Source: Geosiphon pyriformis
Lineage: Eukaryota; Glomeromycota; Glomeromycetes; Archaeosporales; Geosiphonaceae
Assembly: GCA_016748015.1 (NCBI GenBank)
Contig: JAAOMT010000073.1
Span: forward strand, 116,397 to 180,396
Direction: 5' to 3'
DNA: 64,000 bases
How positions within the stretch are numbered: the stretch's first letter is position 1; each line of letters starts with the position of its first letter. The notes below the pieces were generated by a model, which saw nothing but the letters and a program-made list of their open reading frames with translations, was not told where the DNA came from and made no database searches. The translations under genes were made by a program, and so were the position numbers. Shown here piece by piece: positions 50,575-61,752 of this stretch.

Positions 50575-51201
50575 TATTATTTATTTACTTAGCCATAGTT
50601 AATTACATGTATTTTGTCATTAATATTATTAATTAGTTATCTTATTTTTAGAATTAATTATTGATGTAAATATTGACCAAATCATTAATGTAATTATTAA
50701 CTTGATTATTGATTTTTTTTTCACAAATATATAAGCAAGACTTTCCAAAGCTGTAAAAATACATCTAAACTCAGATTAATTTTATTTAAAGCAAAAATCA
50801 ATACAAAAATATCAACTTCTTTATTTTCTTTTCACTATTTCTTTTCTCTTTTCTTTTTTTGATTTTTATAATTGTTAGTTTTTGTAAAGTATATTGAATA
50901 AACATTTACTGAAAAGTACAATTAATACCTAATATTCAATTTTAAGAACACTGATGTAAGGCATAGAATTGTATCAGTGTGTTATTTTTTGTTAACAATA
51001 AAAACTATTCTTCTATTTTCAGATTTCTTTGTTACCTTTTGGAAAAAATAGCAACTGGAATATTTATGAAACTGATCTTGTACATTGAATCCTTACTAAT
51101 CTAATTCACTTATTAAAGTTAAATTATTCTTTGATTATTTTATCACCATACAATACTGTTCTCCTTTGCTATGTATTAGTATGTTACATCCGATCGTAAC
51201 A
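50543..51201 (+). repeat. Right LTR
   Basis: Partner of 45864-46437. It ends in 'gttacatccgatcgtaaca', where the left copy reads 'atattatatctgattataact', differences that are largely C/T and G/A. A purine run 'ggaaaaga' immediately before the start may be the polypurine tract. Boundaries are approximate because the terminal TG/CA bases have been eroded. Confidence 0.75.
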
Positions 51202-51588
51202 ATATGTTTAAAAGCTTTCATAAATTTAAAAATAAGTATAATATAAGTGTTTTATATAATAATAAGATATATAATAAATCTAATTTTGCTGTAAATAATA
51301 ATGCATTTGTCAATTTAATAGTTTTGTAAAATTATTAAGACTTTAAAATTAAATTTAGCAAAAAATTTATTAAAATTTGAATAAATAAGTTTATCCAGAA
51401 TAATAGTTATTTGAATTACTGTTTAAGCGAAATAAATATACAGAGTTTGTTTTTTAATATTTGATTTAAAGTAGTCTTAGATAGTCAGTTATGCATAGTT
51501 TGTTGTGCAATTCATGTTTAATATATGATAATTGTATTGTATATGAATAGTTGGTGGTTGGACTGCACTTAGTTTGGTAATTTAAAAA

Positions 51589-51626
<38 letters not shown>

Positions 51627-52300
51627 AATTACAGATTTTTACAAATGAAGCAATAATACATTACTTAAATTATACACATATTAAAACAGTAAAACTTTTA
51701 AAACGCTTTTTTTTAAAAAAATCAATCTTTAAAAAATAAAATAATTTTTATTAATTATGTTAAAATCTTAAAAAATAAATTGTTTTTAACTCAAATATTA
51801 AGAAGATTGATTAATTAATTGTTAAAAAAAAATTTCTAAATAGCTTGTAATTTAATAAAATAATAAAGAATTTGAAATTATTATTGGTTATTTTAAAAGT
51901 GAAATATTAATTCATTAAAACAAAACAATTTTTAATTTTTAATTTAATTTAATTTAATTTAATTTATTATGAAAAAGTTTTTTTTTAATCTTATCTTTAT
52001 TGATTTAATATTAAAAATTTTAATTATAATATGTAAAAAAAAAATTATATTATTTGTATATACATAAGTTTTTAATTTTAATAAAAAATTTGATTAAAAA
52101 AAAATAGCAAACATAAAAAACTAAAAAGTGAAATCAATTAATATATGTAAAATTTTCGCAAAATTAATTGTTAATAAATTAACAAAAAAGAATAATATAG
52201 ATTTAAACGAAGATGAATGCACAAAAAATTTTTTTTAATGCATCTTTAAACACACTAGCTATATTAGAAAAAATATAAATAATTTTCCGAAGTTATAAAT

Positions 52301-55300
52301 TGATTTTTGATGGTTTTTCATCTTAATGTAATTAAAAATTGAAACAATTTATGGAGGGGAAAAAAATATTATTCTAAATTCGTTCTAATTACTTTAGGTA
52401 ACTTTATTGTAAAAAGAAATAAAGAATGTATAATTTGTTAATCTGACTATAAAAAAATCACCTGGTTTCTAGTGTAATTTGATATAACAGTTGAGGCATG
52501 GCATTACAAGACATTTTTATCTGACAATCCCTTTTCATATGCCCCCTTTGTTTGTATTATTGGTGCATTTTAACTTGTGAAAATAAATGCGGCTATTGTT
52601 CTTTGTTAATTGTAACGATTTGTGGGAGAATTTACGTTTGGGAATGGGTATTAGTCATTGGATTTTTTATTTGGTGAAGAAAATGCTGCTAGGCATCGAA
52701 TTTGGAATATGGGCTGAAACCCTATTTGGTAGATTTCAAAGGCAAATTTAACGATCCAAATTCTATTTTGGAGAACTTTCATTAGTTGAAAGGGAAAGGA
52801 AACCTCTTTTTTCGTTCTGAAAAGGCAGTTAAGCAAGAAAAAATCTTTTTTAGAAAATTTCTCCTTTTCAATGTTTCATCCCCTCTCACTACGAGAGCGA
52901 ATGGACAAACCTCACATTTCTATGTAAACATTCAATGTTTGAGAGGCTCAAATTCTTCCTGCATTTTGTCGCAAACCATGATTACGAAAAAGCCTTCAAG
53001 ACTGATCGTCTATTGGTACAATGGTTCGTCCTGTACTCAATATTAGTCTCATATAAATTGGATTTATACCAGCAAAAAACTGCCACTAGCGAATAATAGC
53101 GAAATATGATAGTTAAACCAAAAATTAGAAGCGAAAATTCTAACCCTTTCCACAATTTTGCAGGAGCATCAAGGAGAAAAAAAATCGAATTCCCGTTTTA
53201 TTTCTTTAAAAGCCTAATGTTAAACAGCAGTATATGGTGAAAGAATAACTGAAAGGGATTCTATCTGATGTAGAAATGAAAGTAGGTATAATGATTGAAA
53301 GGGCTAATCTGTAAAAGAATGACCAATCATAAAACTTCCATCAGGATTTGAGCATATCAAAAATTTTTGGTGTAAATTAGGATCATTAAGTTTTATGTTC
53401 ATCAACTTATAATATTTAGTAAGTCTTCAAGTCTTAAAATAAACAATAATTGAAACTATTATGTTGATTGGACAAAAATAAAACTGCCAGGTGACTTTTT
53501 GGTGGTCATAATTTATTCTATATTTTAACCACATGTAAATTTTTTCAAAAACAAAAATGGCAACTATTAGTTCAATTTGCATAAAAAATTTTTCTGTTTT
53601 ATATAACAAAAATCATAAAATATTTATTTTTAATTTGTAGTCTCACATTTTTTTCAAAAATTAGTAAAGAAAACAACCTTTAATATTATAAAAATAATTT
53701 AAAGAAAATACTTTTAATTAAACAATAATTAAAAAATATGTTTTTTGAAAGCTTTTATGTTAAAAAAAAAAATTTCGAATTTTTTTAAACACACAATTAA
53801 TTTTTTGTGGTACCTAATAAGTTATGTATTGCATTTCAATCTGCATTTTAATTATTGATAGATCCCAATTTTACGATCACAATGAAATGGTTTAAGCGAT
53901 TGATAAGTTAATAAGTTTATAATAATGGGTGAAAATGAAAATGAAAATGAAAATGAAAATGAAAATGAAATTTTAATTTTAATTTTAACTTCAATTAGTG
54001 TAACAAAATGACACTTTTTTAATTGGATTTTTAGGATGAAAAAAACCTTGATTGTGAGTATCCACAATAGAAGAGATTTTCAAAAACTATTACATTAATA
54101 AGAAATTGTGAAACCTTGAAAATTCAATACTACTACTTTTTCGAAAAAAAAACAAAAAACTATTCACTGCCTTGAAAGACCAAACAAGTATATTTTTAAA
54201 ATTTTTACCATAATTTGAAATCAAAACAAAAAGCTTGGGTAAAAGGGTTGAGTTATTGTTCTTTGAAGTTATGTAGTACAATTAATTACGGTATTTCTTG
54301 TCAAAAATCATTATGCAGTGACAAATTTTTTAAATTCTCACTTTTTCGTGTGGAGAATGTACACAATGAATGTCATTGTTTACTAGTTTTTGAGTATCCT
54401 TTGTGAAAGAACGAAAAAATTGAAAAACTTTTGAAGATAAAGAATAATTGTATAAATTTTTCCAGTCATTGTTTTAGAAGTTATTTCCTAAAATATTGAG
54501 ACAAACAGCTGGATTTTTGTGGGATCCTAAATATAGATCTCCCCCCCCCCCAAAGAAGCAGAATATTTTCGATTATGTCAATATTACTAAACCAAAATTC
54601 TATCGTTACACCATCAGTGATGCCCGTAAATTATGCATAATGCTGTGATATTACGGGTTTATAATGTTAACATTAACGGATTTCATTTTTTTGACACCCA
54701 ATTTCGGCCCCTTTTATTCAGATATCATTGGGTAAAACTTTTGCTGACAAGATTTCATGATTACAGTAACCTATAATACACATTTTAAAAAGGGAACTAT
54801 CATCATGAAAAAAGTCCTATAGTAACATAATTGGTAAGATTCTGAAACTAGTACGTATATTTAAAATTTTTTTACAGTTCATGCCCGTATTTAGTCTTGA
54901 AAAGGATCTACACAATATTTGGTGTCACATATATTGAGGCATTTAGACAATTGTCAATTAGTGGCCCGCCGTTGTTATTGAAACTTTGTAAATCTCTAAC
55001 ACCCGTTTTTGTAAATCTCTAACGCCTAAAAAAGAAAAAAAAAGAAAAATGCATTATTCATATTGATTGTCCCGAAATTGGCAGATTTCGGGTTATGCTA
55101 AATATTATGAATCTTTTTTGACAAAAAAAATGTATATAAACACTCCTTCTCGCGGTAACTGTTGAAACTTTGTCATCGATTGATTCGAACCCACAAAACC
55201 TTCACATTTTCTCCAATCAACAGCTTCTTTTCTTTCTCTTCATCTTAAAAAAAATCTTTGATCCAAATTCTTGTTGATTGATTCACACAAGTTTTTGAAT

Positions 55301-55424
55301 TTTAAAAAAAATAATAATAAACAAAAATCCTCCGTTTTTAATTCTTTTGACTTTCAAAATTTATATTCACTTTCAATTTCCTTGTTCACTAAAACTCTTC
55401 TTAACCAAATTATTTCATCTTAAA
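52301..55424. other. Intergenic region, no gene seen
   Basis: Composition recovers from the AT block at about 52.4 kb. Several open frames of 60-90 codons occur on both strands (for example 52786-53046), but none has recognisable motifs or consistent splice partners. Simple sequence includes AAAATG repeats at 53932-53970 and a C10 run at 54541-54550. The last 300 bp form the promoter and 5' UTR of the next gene. Confidence 0.55.
55133..55140 (+). promoter_or_regulatory. Probable TATA box of the secreted repeat-protein gene
   Basis: TATATAAA stands in a locally less AT-rich context, followed by CT-rich sequence, and lies about 285 bp upstream of the ATG. That would leave a 5' UTR of roughly 250 nt, which is CT-rich, as in highly expressed fungal genes. 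Not tested by any transcript data here. Confidence 0.4.
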
Positions 55425-56252
55425 ATGTCTCGAAAATTCATCTACTCCTCTTTCATCCTTACTATTTCTCTCCTCTCTCTCACTCTGGTTTCTTCAGCTC
55501 CAATCTCATCCTCATCTGATTCATATCTAATCTTAAAACGTGACGGCAAGGGTAATGGTAACGGAAACGGAAATATCGGTGATAATCACGGTAGCAACAC
55601 AAATGAGAACAACACCGGTAATAATAATATCGATGGTCCATCAGCTCCTTCTACTTCTGCCCCAGATACCCCAGCATTGAAAGAGCCTCAAAACACCAAG
55701 AAGCCAAAAGGAAAAAAATCACAACCTGCTTCTTCCACTCCTGCTCCTTCTATTATCCCTGATAGTTCTGATAGTTCTGATAGTTCTGATCCCTCAGATC
55801 TCTCAGATCAATGCGATGGAATTCTCGTCCCAAAAGGTACTAAAATTCCAAAAGTAGATAATACGGAAAGCGATAGTGGTGAAGATACCAATGGCAAGAA
55901 CAATGGAATTGGCAACATCGGCAAACATAATGGGGAAAATAATGGTCATGGCAATACTGGCAAACATAATGGGGAAAATAATGGAATCGGAAATATCGGT
56001 GAACATAATGGGGAAAATAATGGGATTGGAAACGTCGGTGACGATAATGGGAAAAATAATGGAATTGGAAATGTCGGTGACAATAACGGGAAAAATAATG
56101 GAAATGGAAATATTGGTGAACATAATGGAGAAAACAATGGAAATGGAAATACCTTGGAAGGTCTTGTAAAGCGACAAAGTGAAAGTGCTGTTGAGTGGGA
56201 ATGTATCCCATTCTCCGATTTTATTTCTGGTTATAATGATACCAAGAATTAA
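55425..56252 (+). CDS. Secreted Asn/Gly-rich repeat protein with Kex2 sites
   Basis: Single-exon, 275-aa secreted protein of unknown function. Residues 1-25 are a strong signal peptide (hydrophobic 'FILTISLLSLTLVSSA'). Lys-Arg at 38-39 and 249-250 are Kex2-type sites that would release a short N-terminal piece, a central domain and a 25-residue C-terminal peptide. The central domain begins with Gly-Asn repeats, then a Ser/Pro/Lys linker and 'SSDSSDSSDPSDLSD'. It ends in six tandem 13-residue units of the form G(I/H/N)GN(I/V/T)G(K/E/D)xNG(E/K)NN (161-238), plus a partial seventh. Only two cysteines occur, Cys130 and Cys260. The ATG chosen is the second in frame; 26 upstream codons (from 55347) lack signal-peptide character and lie in the CT-rich leader. 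It could be a wall or matrix protein or a peptide precursor. Confidence 0.85.
   Translation: MSRKFIYSSFILTISLLSLTLVSSAPISSSSDSYLILKRDGKGNGNGNGNIGDNHGSNTNENNTGNNNIDGPSAPSTSAPDTPALKEPQNTKKPKGKKSQPASSTPAPSIIPDSSDSSDSSDPSDLSDQCDGILVPKGTKIPKVDNTESDSGEDTNGKNNGIGNIGKHNGENNGHGNTGKHNGENNGIGNIGEHNGENNGIGNVGDDNGKNNGIGNVGDNNGKNNGNGNIGEHNGENNGNGNTLEGLVKRQSESAVEWECIPFSDFISGYNDTKN
55905..56150 (+). repeat. 39-bp coding tandem repeat
   Basis: Six full 39-bp units and a 12-bp partial unit encode the 13-residue Gly/Asn repeats of the secreted protein. Units differ mainly at codon positions for the first Ile/His/Asn and the Lys/Glu/Asp. Both strands stay open through the repeat, which explains overlapping antisense frames that I do not count as genes. 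Confidence 0.95.
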
Positions 56253-58523
56253 TTTACTCGTGGGTTCAGTTCTTCCATTTTAGCTAGCGTGTTTTTTCAT
56301 AAATTTTTACTTTCTTTTGAATCTTGTCTTTTTGTTCTAATTAATTGATGACCCAATAGAATTTGCAACAAGTATTTAAACTGTACATAATCTTATTTTG
56401 TTTAGTTTCTTTAACAGTTAAGGCTAAATTAATTAGCATCCAATCAATATTTTTTATTATAAAATCAATAAACAAATAAATAAAATATTTTTAATTCATA
56501 TAAACAAATGTTGAATCAATGATCATAATATTATTATAATAATAATGAAGTAAGAAGGAATATTTTACCTTATGAGACAAAAATATTTTTTGTCCCTTAA
56601 CCAGTCTACAAAGTTGAATCGATTGTTATGAAACCTCTATTTATAACTTTTTAGGTTTTCTATTAAAAAGTTTCATTCCATTAGAATTTGCAGAGGTAAA
56701 TTTCTCCTATCCCATAGAATAAGTTGATAAAACTACAATTTATCGGCTCTATTACCAATTTGTAATTCATTGTCTCTTTAATTTGAGATCATGTGATGAA
56801 AACTTGTGCGAAGCTAAGGTCTATCACTAACGCGAAAATTTTACAGAAGAAATTGGGTAGCCTGAAACGGTGAGAATGCTAACCAATTTTTATAATTTTG
56901 GAACAATACTAAAAATAGCTTTGTAATGTGAGATAAGGTATAACGTGACATTGTAATTCATCATGCCAAGCTTGCATGATTAATTAATAATTGGTAATTT
57001 GATTAACAATAAGTAATAAATTAACAATTTTGAATAATTAAATAATAATAATAATAATTCACCATATAATATAGATTTAAATAAATACAGGTCAACTTTT
57101 AGCCTAAAAAAATTAGTATTGAAAAAAAATAGTTTTTTCTTTTATTTTTTATTTTTGTAATTTTTATCTTATTTTACTTTTTTATTATTAATAAACTGTA
57201 TAATAGTATTATTAATATTACTAGTTTTTTTTTTAATTTTTAAAAATAAAATAAAAACTTTTAAATAGTAATTATTTAAATAATAATTATCGTATTTTAA
57301 ATTAGTTATTATATTAACTTTGAAGTATTTAGCTATTATGTTAATTATTATTATTATTATTATTATTATTGTTGTTGTTGTTGTTATTGTTGTTTTTGTT
57401 ATTGGTTTATTTGTTTAATTTCATAATATTTTGAGTTATTAATTGGTTAATTAAAAACATTCAAAAACTAGTTAATCAAGTAATAATAAATATATTTTAT
57501 ATAAACAATATTTTTATTTTGGTTATATAGTTTTATAATGTAATAATAATATTAATAATAATAATATATTTTATACAATTTTTTATGGTTTTTTAATAAA
57601 AGCTAATTAATTCGTAAAAATAATAAAATTTTATTTAATATTTTCGTAAAAACTAAAATTTATTAAGCAAAAGTAAAATTAAAAAATTATAATACTTTTG
57701 TTACAATTTTTTTAATAATTTATTAAAAAGTAGTTTTTTTATACGATATATTTCATAATTAAATATGAATTAAATATTTTTTTTACATATGAATAATTAT
57801 TTAAAAATCATATTTTATCTTGGAAATCAAAATATATTACTTACAGATTATAAATAAAACTTTTTAAAAAATAATTTACAATTGTCTTATTTGGATTTGA
57901 CAATAATTTTGAAGTAAGTTTTGTCCAATAAGATTATGTTTTGAATAAGATTATACAAAAAAACTAGTATTTTTAATGACTCAAGTTCATTGGATAAAAA
58001 TAAAAGTAATTTTGTAAAAACTTTTGGCAGCTGTAAATTTTGAAAAAAGAAAAAGTTATAAGTAAAGCAAGATCCTTCAATTTGAAACAGTCTTGAGATA
58101 TTTTTTGACTTGGAGAAAAATAATGTAATAAAAGCTATCATTTTATAAAAGGTTTTGCTATTTATATAAGTTAAAATAGAAATTCTGAGAAAAAAATCGA
58201 TTTTAAAGTATTAGTAGTATTTTCTTGAATCAGTTTGAATTGAATTATTCTCTGTATTTTTCCATTTCATTTTAAATGGCTACATTTAAGCCTTTCTTAG
58301 ATTTCGAAACAATAAATTCTAATTTCTTTAAAAAAAAAAGTTAAATTTCCAAATTTAATTAATAGCTCAAGGAGATGGCCATATATAATATGGTAACGCA
58401 TAATAAAATAATTACAAAGTATGAAAAATAGTTTTGGGTTCTGTAAAAAAAAAGTTTTCATTTCTTAATAATGTGCCATGTTTCTAATTACGAAATATCC
58501 TAAAAAAACAAAAGTTATTAAAC
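56253..58523. other. Intergenic region, AT-rich
   Basis: 3' flank of the repeat-protein gene, then strongly AT-rich DNA from about 56.9 to 58.5 kb with ATT/GTT trinucleotide runs at 57343-57392. There is no gene, and no recognisable transposon motif beyond general A/T richness. Confidence 0.6.
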
Positions 58524-60355
58524 TTACATGTTTTGAGACTTAGACTCAATCTTTAGGTGACTGATATTCGGCAGAATACCCACATACTTCCAATCCAATA
58601 CATCTAAGTGGTGTTTTAATAAGGGCTTCTCTTCACCAGTTGGTAGTATTCTAGCCGTTGTCAATGAAGACGATGATGGTAATTGAGAAATTGCATTATT
58701 AATAGAAGTGAGGCGTTGGATGAATGCTGCAACTCGTTCCATTGATATTTGAGTAGGCCTGGTAGAAAAAAGCTTTTTGGAATGTGAAAGAGGAACTTGA
58801 GAAATTTTTGGAACTTGCGATTGAAAAAATCCACAATATAAATTACCTGCCAAACATGACACATATCATCGTAGACTTCTAATATGGTTTTTGTTGGGGT
58901 TTGAAAAGGTGACCTCTCAAAATCTCGGGTTGCATATTCGGGGAATTGATACTTTGCAGGATTTGATGCTTTAAAGCTAAAATAAATTATTTCGTCACGT
59001 AATCGCTCGCCATCCCCTGCTTGCTGATTAAATAAATGATAAATTTTTAAATTAAACTACCCAAAATTAGGAGGAAAAAAATCTTCAATTCAATTTTAAC
59101 TAGACATACCAAAAGCATCGGCGGCAAACCTCCTAAACTTTCGGCTAGCAACGGACTGACGTATGGAATAGCCAGCGCCTCATTTGGTGCATAAAGTTGA
59201 ATTCTTTCTTCACGTTTCAATGATTCTTCGATAACATAAGAAAGCTTGAAATTTTTAACTTTTGCTGAAAAGGCTTTTGCCCGCTGTTCATATTTTTCCA
59301 ACAGTGGTGATGGCGGATGCGAAAAAATTGTCCTGGGAATGTAATCTGTTTCATCGAAATCCTCACTAACAATTGATGGCATGCTGTGTGTGAGGTCTAC
59401 CCAAGGTGACTAAATTAATAGAAATATAGCAATTACTTATATTAGATAAAAAAATTATTAACAAGTATAAGTCTAATGAAAACTCACAAAACCGATCACC
59501 CCAGCTGGCATTGGTAATCCAGCATCACGAAGCACTAAAACCATAGCTAAAGACAAGCCACCTCCAGCACTATCACCAGCAATCACAATTTGTGATGGAT
59601 GAAAAGCTTGGTAATCTGAATCTTCTGGTGGGTCGAGCAAATACATGTATGCTGCCATTGCGTCATGGAGTGCTGCTGGGAATTCATGTTGTGGAGCCAG
59701 ACGATAATTCACCGCTACAATCGATCAACGGAGATTAATTAACTGCCAAGGAAAATTAAGAAAGAATTTTCTTACCTAAAACTCTTGAACCAGAAGCCTG
59801 GGCAAGCCTATACGTACATCCTCTCACCAACTGAGAACTGCACAAGTAATAGCCACCACCATGTAAATAAAGAATAACAGATTGACGTTTTTCCTGATTA
59901 AAAAATTCATCATCTTTCATATAAATCCATTCAGACTCGATGCCATTATCATCATAATACGCCTTCCAAGATTCATCCAACACTTGTTCATATGGCTTTA
60001 ATATCTTGTCCAATGGTACTTTTGCTTTATCACGATATGTATTAGGTATAATTACTGGATTGATACAAACATTTGAGGGAGTGGGGGGAGGAACTGAGGT
60101 AAGTATTTGAGCTTCCTCGATTGTTTTCTCTATAATATCACTGAAAAAAGATTTCATGAACATGAAAGAGAGATGGAATCTCAAATCCCATGATGGTTGC
60201 GGTGGACCTTCATAATAATGTTTTATGACAGTTCTTACAAAGAGTTGGCTTTTTGAGAGCGTATATATTATCCTATTGTCCATTTTGAAAGGTGATGCAA
60301 AAAGTGAAAGGTTTGCTCTTACCGAACGTTCATTACAATTGCCCATTTTATTCAA
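58524..60355 (-). CDS. HSL-family alpha/beta hydrolase (5 exons)
   Basis: Esterase/lipase of the hormone-sensitive-lipase-like alpha/beta hydrolase family. Exons 60355-59776, 59714-59488, 59409-59110, 59023-58847 and 58772-58524 join in frame (510 aa). 'YLHGGGYY' (oxyanion hole, HGGG at 165-168) and 'NYRLAPQHEFPAAL' are family hallmarks. 'IAGDSAGGGLS' carries the nucleophile Ser242. 'SPWVDL' follows, then an Asp in 'QAGDGERLRDE' and a His in 'YDDMCHVWQ', joined to 'LFSTRPTQISMERV', completing the triad region as in fungal 'acetyl-hydrolase' relatives. The N-terminal 100 residues are less conserved and may form a lid or membrane-associating part; there is no clear signal peptide. Later in-frame ATGs (residues 4 and 25) could be the true start. 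The natural ester substrate is unknown. Confidence 0.9.
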
Positions 60356-61635
60356 ATCTCATGCTCCTTTGTCAAACAAAATATTTATATTTAACTCGTT
60401 TTTCAAGAGATTAGAAATAATCGGCTAAATTTTGGCTTCAAAAGAACATAGTTCCTTCCAATTACAGTGAATTTGCCCTAAACAAGATTGGGAAAGTCAT
60501 TTGGTGAGTAGATAACAGTAAAAAGATAAATTGATCAAAAAAGTTTTGATCGATAAGCCTTGGTTTGTTAGATAAAACCGGCTTTCAGAGTAATCAATAT
60601 CTGGACGGCTGTAATGCATTGATTATGATCAATATAATTTTAACCTATAAGAGAAAACCCGCTAGCGCTAGAACGAACCATGATGGCACGGAAAATTGAA
60701 ACCATGTGAAAACATAAATATTGTGAAGATCGTGCAAAATAAAATTGAAATTTATCATATTTTCCAAGCATCATTTATTCTGGATTTTTATATTTTACTA
60801 GATTATAATTTTCAACCTTACCAAGCCAACTCTCATAATAATATTTATTTATCAACAATATGAATTTGTGTCATATAATTTTCAATTTTCCATATTTTGA
60901 GATATGCACTCTAAAATAAAGCTTGATAATGCTCATTATTTTTTTTAGTAGTCATATATAACTTCATTTCGTAACCAGAAACCCGTTTGAGACAATCATA
61001 CATTCTTGAGATTCAAACTTGATTTGAACGAAAATTTATTATAAATGATTTTGAAAACATTTCTCTCATTTGATTATAGTTAAAAATTATTGCAATTTTT
61101 CAAAATAATGATTATTTTTAAAACTTATTAAAATGCAACTCTGAGATTTTTTCTAAAAGAATTTATATAAAAAGAAAGTTTTTATAATATCGGTGTGCTG
61201 CAACAAAACCGGATGTCGTCTTGAAATTTTTTTTAGCTTTCGGTATCAACAACAATCGACGCGCCGTTCAGTTCTATACACAAGATTTTGTGAGTACTAA
61301 ATGTGCGTCAGGTCTGTTTTTGCTTCTATTACTGCGTTTTTTATGCTCATTGTTATTCTATTGATCCTGACTTTTCTTTTACATTTTTTCTAACCAGGAT
61401 TTTTCACAATCAGCCAAGGTAGGTTTTTCTTTCTTTTTGTTTTTTGATATGGACATTTCACTCGTTCCGATCCAAATTATCGCATTCCTTCCAGCTAATT
61501 CAAGATCCCACAATGGAATATGCTCAGTTTCTGAATGAATGCGATGCGGAGCCATTCGAACAGAAACAAGATTCATACGTAAGCATCTTTTTGTCAGAAA
61601 ATATATAGGTGAGGCAAATAATGACGTGACGGAGA

Positions 61636-61752
61636 CCTACTCGGTTCTCGGTCATTCAAGGCTGATCGCTGAGCCAGTGTTGGGGCACAGATGACCTGCT
61701 CGGGTTGTCTATTGTTCAAGGCTACTTGCCGATCCGATGGTATTGGGAATCG
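61636..61752. repeat. GC-richer imperfect 58-bp direct repeat
   Basis: Two head-to-tail units start 'cctactcgg' (61636) and 'cctgctcggg' (61694). They share 'attcaaggct'/'gttcaaggct', 'gatc(c)g' and a '(t)gttggg'/'tattggg' ending. The segment stands out by its GC content from AT-rich surroundings. No coding frame or RNA family is recognised. Confidence 0.6.

Larger units (their letters stand above)
45864..51201 (+). mobile_element. Decayed Ty3/gypsy LTR retrotransposon
   Basis: An element of about 5.3 kb bounded by two related long terminal repeats. Between them, on the plus strand, is a zinc-knuckle remnant at 47820-47861 (Cys-Tyr-Gln-Tyr-x4-Tyr-x4-Cys spacing, with the second Cys, the Gly and the His altered). 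An RT domain lies at about 49405-50000, with the catalytic motif Tyr-Leu-Asp-Asn at 49739-49750, and an RNase H start lies near 50450-50570 (frame 50173-50574). The right LTR follows almost at once, so most of RNase H and any integrase are missing, by internal deletion or decay. Frames are broken by many stops. Most altered conserved residues are explained by G-to-A or C-to-T changes. The element is non-functional. Confidence 0.8.
42439..52300. other. AT block 3 with nested decayed elements
   Basis: The first 500 bp are the 3' flank of the HMG gene. From about 42.96 kb the DNA is extremely AT-rich and holds R1 copies 3 and 4 and one LTR retrotransposon relic (listed separately). Between about 51.2 and 52.3 kb only A/T-rich sequence and an ATT microsatellite at 51590-51623 are seen. 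There is no host gene. Confidence 0.7.

Noticed and set aside
52786-53046. 86-codon open frame and its antisense partner
   Set aside because: No known motif, and both strands are open; balanced composition alone is not enough.
55803-56211. Several overlapping antisense and alternate-frame open reading frames over the Gly/Asn repeat gene
   Set aside because: They follow from the periodic 39-bp repeat keeping all frames open; only the sense frame has a signal peptide and sensible ends.
61379-61576. 65-codon minus-strand frame with normal-looking codon use
   Set aside because: Too short, no recognisable product, and the plus strand offers equally plausible short segments; kept only as a note in the region entry.
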